Positions 12,834 to 17,020 of a stretch of DNA of 17,020 bases are shown in pieces. The position numbers and the translations under genes are program-made. Position 1 is the first letter of the stretch. Each line of letters begins with the position of its first letter. Source of the DNA: Chloroflexota bacterium (lineage in GTDB: Bacteria > Chloroflexota > UBA6077). The notes under the pieces are model-generated. The model saw nothing but the letters and a program-made list of their open reading frames with translations. It was not told where the DNA came from and ran no database searches. The DNA is taken from contig JAJZQR010000099.1 of assembly GCA_021806765.1 (NCBI GenBank), positions 1 through 17,020 on the forward strand, in the 5' to 3' direction.

Positions 12834-13337
12834 ATGGTCGACTGGTCCATGGTGACGTCCGGGACGATGGAAAGCGCCCTGGACCTGGGCATCGTCAGCG
12901 GCGCCATGAGGAACCAGACCTCCCCCGACGTCAGCGCCCTGAAGCTGGTGATGACCGCTCCTCAGGGATGGCCGGGCTGGGCCACCGATGCCGTGGGCGG
13001 AGAGGTCGTTGGGAATACTCTTTCCCTGGAGTCTCGGCTGCCCTGGCTGGGAACGGGCCAGGCCTCGGTGTTCGTAAGCCCGTTCAGGCCGCTTCTCGAT
13101 GTCCTGGTCCAAGACGCCATCATGACCAGCGGTCCGATCTCCTGGACGCTCTACCAACAGGTCTCGACCGCGGGCAGAGGGATCAGCAACCCGCTGGCGA
13201 AGATCGTCGCTCAGAACGTCGACACGGCGGCGCAGGAGGCTGGCAAGACCTTGAGCGATGCGCTCGGGCTGCCCAAGGACTTCCCGGTAGTACCGGTCGG
13301 CGTCGCAGCACTGCTGCTGGTCATACTGCTCAAATAG
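12834..13337 (+). CDS. Tail-anchored virion protein candidate, 167 aa
   Basis: The ATG follows GGAGGTAGGAG. A largely beta/loop N-terminal part (SPDVSALKLVMTAPQGWPGW, FVSPFRPLLDVLVQDAIM) leads to a helix (NPLAKIVAQNVDTAAQEAGK) and a C-terminal hydrophobic end (VVPVGVAALLLVILLK). No enzyme motif is seen. The gene keeps the pattern of its neighbours: a soluble head and one terminal membrane helix. Confidence 0.65.
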   Translation: MVDWSMVTSGTMESALDLGIVSGAMRNQTSPDVSALKLVMTAPQGWPGWATDAVGGEVVGNTLSLESRLPWLGTGQASVFVSPFRPLLDVLVQDAIMTSGPISWTLYQQVSTAGRGISNPLAKIVAQNVDTAAQEAGKTLSDALGLPKDFPVVPVGVAALLLVILLK

Positions 13338-13350
13338 GGAGGAACGTCGC

Positions 13351-13833
13351 ATGAGAGCTGATCCCGGCCTCGTCAGGCTGGCCATTGTAGGCTTCGCAGG
13401 CTACACCTTCTACGGCCTCGCCCTTCGAGGATCCCTCGGGGAGCAGGGGCAGGACTGGGCCCTCCAGCTCCGCTCTGCGTGGGGCGGCACGCCCACCAGG
13501 TTCATAAGCGGAGGGTCGGGAGGCACCACCGCGCAGAACGCATCGAAGGCGCCCGCGCCTTCGGGCTCGGTAAAGACCACTCCGGTCAGCACGAGCCCAT
13601 CGAGCCAGCGCTACGTCAACCTTAATCTGACGGACGTCGGTCCCTACCGCGTGCCCATCGTTTACGACACCCAGACCGGCGCCGTCATGCAGAGTCCGTC
13701 CTGGGTCTCGGCCAATGCTCCGGCGGGCTACAGCCCGAACGTATATCGTCCTGACGACGTCTTCCTGGACAGCACGGGTGAGGCCGTGGGGTACGACCAG
13801 GCGCTGGCCATCGGCAGGGCGAGGACGGCTTAG
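13351..13833 (+). CDS. N-terminally anchored membrane protein, 160 aa
   Basis: The ATG follows GGGAGGA. In contrast to its neighbours, the membrane segment is at the N-terminus (about 8-26, VRLAIVGFAGYTFYGLALRG). A serine/threonine/glycine-rich disordered linker (about 50-90) follows, then a beta-like domain (RVPIVYDTQTGAVMQSPSWV; NVYRPDDVFLDSTGEAVGYD). It could be a minor spike or stalk protein. The family is not recognised. Confidence 0.6.
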   Translation: MRADPGLVRLAIVGFAGYTFYGLALRGSLGEQGQDWALQLRSAWGGTPTRFISGGSGGTTAQNASKAPAPSGSVKTTPVSTSPSSQRYVNLNLTDVGPYRVPIVYDTQTGAVMQSPSWVSANAPAGYSPNVYRPDDVFLDSTGEAVGYDQALAIGRARTA

Positions 13834-13853
13834 AGCGGGAGGGGGTCAACCTG

Positions 13854-14471
13854 ATGGCGGTCCTCACCAAGGCCAAGCGGAAGAAGCTCGGGGACAGCAG
13901 CTTCGCCTACCCCGAGCAGCGCAAGCTCCCGATCGGCGACGCTGCCCACGTCCGGGCTGCTATCGGCCGCTTCTCCCAGACGACCTTCTCCACCATCGCC
14001 GACATGAGGCGAGCGGCTCGCCAGATCGTCAAGGCGGCCAAGCGGCACAAGGTGGAGCTGAGCCCCTCCAGCCACGTGGCCAGGGCGGCAGGCGAGGGGC
14101 TGAGCGGCCAGCGAAAGGTCAAGCGGCGCACCAACCCAACCAAAGCCAACCCCGAACTGCAGGCAGCCAGGCGCATGTCTGAGGAGTTCCACGGCACCTC
14201 TTCAGAGGTGATAGCGCTCTCTGACAAGGAGCGCCTGCTCCCCAAGTACGTCGTGGCCCTGGGAAAGATGCCGGCCCTGGAGTATGAGCCCGATCGGAAG
14301 TCGAAGCAGGGCAATTACCGTTTCGTGCACGAGTCCGGAGATCGTGGACCATTGGCACCGAAGAGCCAGAAGAAGCCGGTGCTGGCGGTGGATCCTCGGA
14401 CAGGCCGACCGGTGATCGTGCCCATGGGCAGCCCGATGAAGCTGGATCCCAACAGGGGGTTGGTGGGGTGA
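13854..14471 (+). CDS. Two-module protein: DUF6582-like helical head plus 'FHG' domain
   Basis: 205 residues, GGGAGG upstream. Residues about 5-70 match the pattern I know as the DUF6582-like motif of phage and bacterial proteins: KKLGDSSFAYPEQRKLPIGD, AAHVRAAIGRFSQTTF, then R..A...I..AAKRHKV. Residues about 100-165 hold a second module (SEEFHGTSSEVIAL, LPKYVVALGKMPALEYEP, NYRFVHESGDRGPL), a small beta domain I associate with uncharacterised viral contigs. The tail reads AVDPRTGRPVIVPMGSPMKL. The first half is basic and could bind DNA. The stop overlaps the GTG of the next gene. Function is unknown. Confidence 0.65.
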   Translation: MAVLTKAKRKKLGDSSFAYPEQRKLPIGDAAHVRAAIGRFSQTTFSTIADMRRAARQIVKAAKRHKVELSPSSHVARAAGEGLSGQRKVKRRTNPTKANPELQAARRMSEEFHGTSSEVIALSDKERLLPKYVVALGKMPALEYEPDRKSKQGNYRFVHESGDRGPLAPKSQKKPVLAVDPRTGRPVIVPMGSPMKLDPNRGLVG

Positions 14472-15103
14472 AGAGGTCCGGGCTGCTCCTGGCGGCGGGC
14501 TTGATCGGGATGTATGAGGTGGGGGTGCAGCTACCGGAGTACATGGACCGACACGACGGCTTCACGGCTGCGCGCGCCTACTGCCGATCCGTGGGCAAGC
14601 CACTCCTTCGCATTGGGGTCCACCGTTCGCCCCTGGAGCCGCCAAACGGAGACGTGACCCTGGACCTGGACCCGTCCGTCACGGACATAGCGAGGGGGGT
14701 GATTCTCGGCGATGAGCGCAACATGGCGATGTTCACCGACCGTCAGTTCGGGGTAGCCTTCAACGAGCATACCTTGGAGCACCTGATCACGGCGGAGGAC
14801 GTCGCGGAGTCCGTGCGGGAATGCCTGAGAGTGGCGGACTATGCGATCTTCCTCTTCCCCTCCCGCAACTTGCTGGTCGGCAAGGTCCTGTGGTCGCCCA
14901 GTGCCCTCGGGCGCTTCTTCGGTGGCCCCTTTGGCGCCCACAACCTGCAGTTAGACATGGTCCAGGGCGGTGTTCGGGTTACACCCCTGGAGGGACCTGA
15001 GGCAGATCGATCCTTCACCTTCATCCCGATCCCCCATGCTCAGGTGAGGGGTAGCGGAAGCATGGTGATCGGAAGCCGGTGGACCAGCCGGCCTCTCCCC
15101 TGA
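14468..15103 (+). CDS. Membrane-anchored, degenerate methyltransferase-like protein
   Basis: 211 residues, GTG start overlapping the previous stop. Residues about 4-20 are a probable membrane segment or buried helix (SGLLLAAGLIGMYEVGV). Then come class I SAM-methyltransferase landmarks: acidic strand end DVTLDLDPSV (about 62-71), motif IV-like FGVAFNEHTLEHL (94-106), helix AESVRECLRVADY, and strand AIFLFPS. The glycine-rich motif I (normally GxGxG) is replaced by LLRIGVHRSPLEPPNG, so cofactor binding is doubtful. It may be an active variant, or a fold reused as a structural protein. It is unusual to find such a protein inside a virion operon. Confidence 0.6.
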   Translation: MKRSGLLLAAGLIGMYEVGVQLPEYMDRHDGFTAARAYCRSVGKPLLRIGVHRSPLEPPNGDVTLDLDPSVTDIARGVILGDERNMAMFTDRQFGVAFNEHTLEHLITAEDVAESVRECLRVADYAIFLFPSRNLLVGKVLWSPSALGRFFGGPFGAHNLQLDMVQGGVRVTPLEGPEADRSFTFIPIPHAQVRGSGSMVIGSRWTSRPLP

Positions 15104-15161
15104 TGGGGCAGAGGGGGCGGTTTCAATAAACAGAATGCAACCAGCGGAAGGAGCATCCACC

Positions 15162-15269
15162 ATGGCAAAGCGACTACCGAAGCGCAACGGCAAGGGGCAA
15201 TTCGTGAAGAGATCCGCCACCGCCAAGGTCACCAGGCGGAAGGGCGGCGCCAGGCGAAAGAAGGGGTAG
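15162..15269 (+). CDS. Tiny basic protein 1 (paralogue of 16805-16912), 35 aa
   Basis: The ATG at 15162 follows GGAAGGAG. The 35 residues begin MAKRLPKRNGKGQFVKR and end GGARRKKG; over 40% are K or R. The first 17 positions align with the small protein at 16805 (MSKRLPARDSRGRFKPR). The pattern K-R-L-P-x-R-x-x-x-G-x-F is too regular to be chance. Likely role: neutralising packaged DNA or nucleating its condensation, as small basic proteins do in other membrane-containing phages. It is below the usual gene-caller size limit. Confidence 0.75.
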   Translation: MAKRLPKRNGKGQFVKRSATAKVTRRKGGARRKKG

Positions 15270-15273
15270 AGCC

Positions 15274-15462
15274 ATGTTCGGGTGGCTGTTTGGCAGTAGC
15301 GAGCCCCCCAAACCCAGACCGCCGGCACGCAAGCGAAGAGCAAGGGTCAAGAGGATCCTGATGGTGCGCACACGGTATGTCAGCGTGCCGGAGACCGCAA
15401 CGCGCACCATCGAGTCGCTCGAAAGACGTGGCTGGCGCCGGAAGAACCAGAGGAAGTTCTGA
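15274..15462 (+). CDS. Small arginine-rich protein, 62 aa
   Basis: The ATG comes 4 nt after the preceding stop. It begins MFGWLFGSSEPPKPRPPARK, a short hydrophobic N-terminus resembling a membrane-touching peptide. KRRARVKRILMVRTRYVSVP and a C-terminal RRGWRRKNQRKF follow. The strong positive charge suggests DNA or capsid-interior binding. The family is not recognised. Confidence 0.6.
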   Translation: MFGWLFGSSEPPKPRPPARKRRARVKRILMVRTRYVSVPETATRTIESLERRGWRRKNQRKF

Positions 15463-15474
15463 GAGGTGAGCACC

Positions 15475-15723
15475 ATGGCACGAAAGAACAACCTGCCCAG
15501 TGAGTGGGTAAGGATCGCTCGCAAGCACCGCGAGAAGGTGCCCGCCGGCAGCTCCTTCACCGCCCACGAGAAGGCGATGAAGGCAGCCAGCGCCGAGTAT
15601 CACGGGAAGCCTGTGGCCTCCAACCCTAGTGGGGGAGGGCTGGTGAAGCTAGCGCTGATCGCCGGCGCGGTGTGGCTCGGCCTTCGAGCCTTCGCTAAGC
15701 CTCAGAGCCAGGGCCAGGCTTGA
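15475..15723 (+). CDS. Small basic protein with C-terminal membrane helix, 82 aa
   Basis: I choose the ATG at 15475, 9 nt after a GAGAGGTGAG site, over the in-frame GTG at 15466. The N-terminal part is basic and helical (SEWVRIARKHREKVPAGSSF, HEKAMKAASAEYHGK). A glycine hinge (NPSGGG) and one membrane segment (LVKLALIAGAVWLGLRAF) follow. It could link DNA to the membrane next to the packaging ATPase encoded downstream. Confidence 0.65.
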   Translation: MARKNNLPSEWVRIARKHREKVPAGSSFTAHEKAMKAASAEYHGKPVASNPSGGGLVKLALIAGAVWLGLRAFAKPQSQGQA

Positions 15724-15751
15724 GGGCAATCAACCTGCTAGGTGGTAGGAG

Positions 15752-16768
15752 ATGATCGGATCCCTCGACCTGGTGCGTCTGCTCAACGACGCGCCCAAGG
15801 CCATCAAGATCTACGGAGCGGCCCGAAGGGCTGCCGATGGGGATGAGGCCGCCCTGGCCTACCTCAAGGCCGAAGGCTGGCGGGAAGGGCTGGACCTTAT
15901 CCGCCCGGGCGCTGCTGATGTGGGACAGCAGATCTTCGATCGAGCCAGACAGGCAGTGGCAGACATCCGGGGGATCGCCGCCGGTGACGTCATCGAGGGC
16001 GAGTTCCGGGAGGTGAGCGCTCCCATTCCCTGGAGGGACTTCCTCGGACGGGTGAGACGGCAGAGCTTCGGTGGCCACATCATCGTGGGGCCGATCGGCA
16101 TGGGCAAGACCCAGCTGGCCAAGCGTCTCGCCTGGACCTGGAGGAGGCAGCACGGCTATCAGGTGGAGGCCGTCGATCTCTACGATGAGGACTGCCCCGA
16201 CTGGGCGGTCACCATCGGTATGTCCACTCTGGTCCACCGGATGAAGCGTCTCAAGCGCTACCTGGACGCCAAAGCGATTCGAGACGACGACGAGGATCCA
16301 GAGGAGGAAGATGAGGATCTCCGCGGGATCCCGGCCACCATGCCACCACAGCGCCGCGTGGTGATCATCGATGAGGCCGGCATGGCCATGGGGACCCAGG
16401 CGGCCGATGCGCCGCGACGGGCTGCCCTCCGTGCCCTCACCCAGGCGAGACACATTCAGTGGTGTGTGATCTACATCGGCCAGGACTTCCGCCAGATCCC
16501 GGAGGTGCTGCTCAGTCAGTGCACCAGGTGGGCGAAGCATCCCAACGGGGATGAGGCCCACACCGACCGGGACAACCCATTGGTCCGAGCCTTCTGGACC
16601 CGGGCCGGCGAGGCCTTTTCCCAGGTCCGCCAGTCGCCCCACTGGGCCCAGTTCCCCGACGTCCGGGCCTGGTCCTACGTGGAGAGCCCGCCCATCAACG
16701 GTGTCCCGGGTTACCGCGGGCTGGTGCCCTCCTACATGGCGCCCGACGTCGACGAGGAATCCCTGTAG
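15752..16768 (+). CDS. P-loop packaging ATPase (A32/FtsK-HerA-like)
   Basis: 338 residues with AGGAG before the ATG. Residues about 1-90 are a helical N-terminal part (VRLLNDAPKAIKIYGAARRA) plus EGEFREVSAPIPW. Walker A is GPIGMGKT (113-120), and Walker B is VVIIDE (203-208) after a basic RR. A sensor-like VIYIGQDFRQIP holds Q244, after a possible trans-acting R pair at 222-223. The order P-loop, about 85 residues, Walker B, about 35 residues, Q matches viral packaging ATPases of PRD1/PM2-type and A32-like families. It would pump DNA into preformed capsids. An acidic insert (178-190, nearly all D and E) precedes Walker B. Zot-type proteins are the main alternative, but the expected membrane segment is missing. 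Confidence 0.75.
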   Translation: MIGSLDLVRLLNDAPKAIKIYGAARRAADGDEAALAYLKAEGWREGLDLIRPGAADVGQQIFDRARQAVADIRGIAAGDVIEGEFREVSAPIPWRDFLGRVRRQSFGGHIIVGPIGMGKTQLAKRLAWTWRRQHGYQVEAVDLYDEDCPDWAVTIGMSTLVHRMKRLKRYLDAKAIRDDDEDPEEEDEDLRGIPATMPPQRRVVIIDEAGMAMGTQAADAPRRAALRALTQARHIQWCVIYIGQDFRQIPEVLLSQCTRWAKHPNGDEAHTDRDNPLVRAFWTRAGEAFSQVRQSPHWAQFPDVRAWSYVESPPINGVPGYRGLVPSYMAPDVDEESL

Positions 16769-16804
16769 AGAGACAACTACTCTTGCTGAGAGGAGACAGC
16801 CACC

Positions 16805-16912
16805 ATGTCCAAGCGATTGCCAGCCCGAGACTCAAGGGGACGGTTCAAGCCTCGAAAAAGCAGCTACGGCAAGCGGACCCGGGTCCGGCGCAACCCCCGC
16901 GGCCGGCGCTAA
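16805..16912 (+). CDS. Tiny basic protein 2 (paralogue of 15162-15269), 35 aa
   Basis: The ATG at 16805 follows GAGAGGAG. It encodes 35 residues starting MSKRLPARDSRGRFKPR and ending RRNPRGRR. It has the same length and the same N-terminal pattern as the protein at 15162, but arginine is preferred over lysine. It is probably a nucleoid-like or minor virion protein. It is the last recognisable gene of the virion operon. Confidence 0.75.
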   Translation: MSKRLPARDSRGRFKPRKSSYGKRTRVRRNPRGRR

Positions 16913-16943
16913 GCATGTAGCCATAAGTACGGCACGCTTCTCG

Positions 16944-16970
16944 CCAGGCAGTCCGGCGGGAGGTGCCTGG
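16944..16970 (+). promoter_or_regulatory. Hairpin holding the ribosome site of the last gene start
   Basis: CCAGGCA (16944-16950) pairs with TGCCTGG (16964-16970) in 7 perfect bp. The loop contains GGCGGGAGG, the likely ribosome site for the ATG at 16972. The hairpin abuts that ATG and could limit its translation. Confidence 0.35.
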
Positions 16971-16971
16971 G

Positions 16972-17020
16972 ATGGTTATCGTGCATCTGACAGACGCGCA
17001 ACGGCAGGAACTGCGACGGA
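16972..17020 (+). CDS. 5' end of a gene cut by the window, possibly a transposase
   Basis: The ATG at 16972 with GGGAGG upstream opens a frame that runs to the window end: MVIVHLTDAQRQELRR. Many IS630-type transposases begin with a similar L-T-x-x-Q/E-R-x-x-L HTH helix, so an insertion element is possible. Sixteen residues are not enough to be sure, and terminal repeats were not identified. Confidence 0.3.
   Translation, partial: MVIVHLTDAQRQELRR

Noticed and set aside
12326..13385. Long open frames on both strands over the tail-anchored genes
   Set aside because: They are shadows; the short genes there each have a ribosome site, a terminal membrane helix and tight spacing.
15752..16768. 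Zot-like protein of a filamentous phage
   Set aside because: No membrane segment follows the P-loop domain and the surrounding genes, including the large capsid candidate, do not suit an inovirus.

Overview
The window is GC-rich, densely packed, mostly co-directional DNA that reads as a virus or provirus, not as ordinary chromosome. No replication gene, integrase, terminase, portal or tail gene can be recognised. Instead there is a block of virion-type genes (5968-16912). It has a 370-residue beta-rich candidate major capsid protein, a beta-helix spike, many small proteins with one terminal membrane segment, two membrane-anchored peptidoglycan hydrolases, several tiny arginine/lysine-rich proteins and an A32/HerA-like P-loop packaging ATPase. 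My best reading is a tailless, internal-membrane-containing phage of the double-jelly-roll (PRD1/PM2/'Odin'-like) type, or a provirus of one. The three peptidoglycan hydrolases imply a bacterial host. The N-terminal module of the amidase resembles, from memory only, proteins common in Chloroflexota, so a Chloroflexota-type host is possible but unproven.

Layout. (1) 1-2304, rightward: a translationally coupled train of small phage-type genes: a topoisomerase-type zinc ribbon, a conserved phage protein, an ASCH-domain protein and several unknowns. Two places look frameshifted (about 70-110 and 1440-1480). The train ends at a strong terminator (2329-2362). (2) 5572 down to 2494, leftward: a tightly overlapped operon of a coiled-coil protein, an XRE-like HTH plus zinc-knuckle protein, an N-acetylmuramoyl-L-alanine amidase, a MerR/excisionase-like HTH protein and an LL-H-type holin. 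This is a lysis and regulation cassette. (3) 5573-5967: a 395-bp divergent control region with 21-bp-period repeats, two related GTGCA-N3-TGYAC dyads, candidate promoters and two mutually exclusive RNA hairpins just before the structural operon. (4) 5968-16912, rightward: the virion operon. A strong hairpin follows the capsid gene. (5) 16913-17020: a hairpin and the first codons of another gene, possibly a transposase, cut by the window end.

How the parts would work together: the ATPase packages DNA into a shell of capsid protein lined by a membrane carrying the tail-anchored proteins. The anchored transglycosylase and M23 peptidase would open the cell wall on entry, the beta-helix and repeat-containing proteins would bind the host, and the leftward amidase and holin would lyse the cell at the end. 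All functions are inferred from sequence reading alone; no database search was possible.
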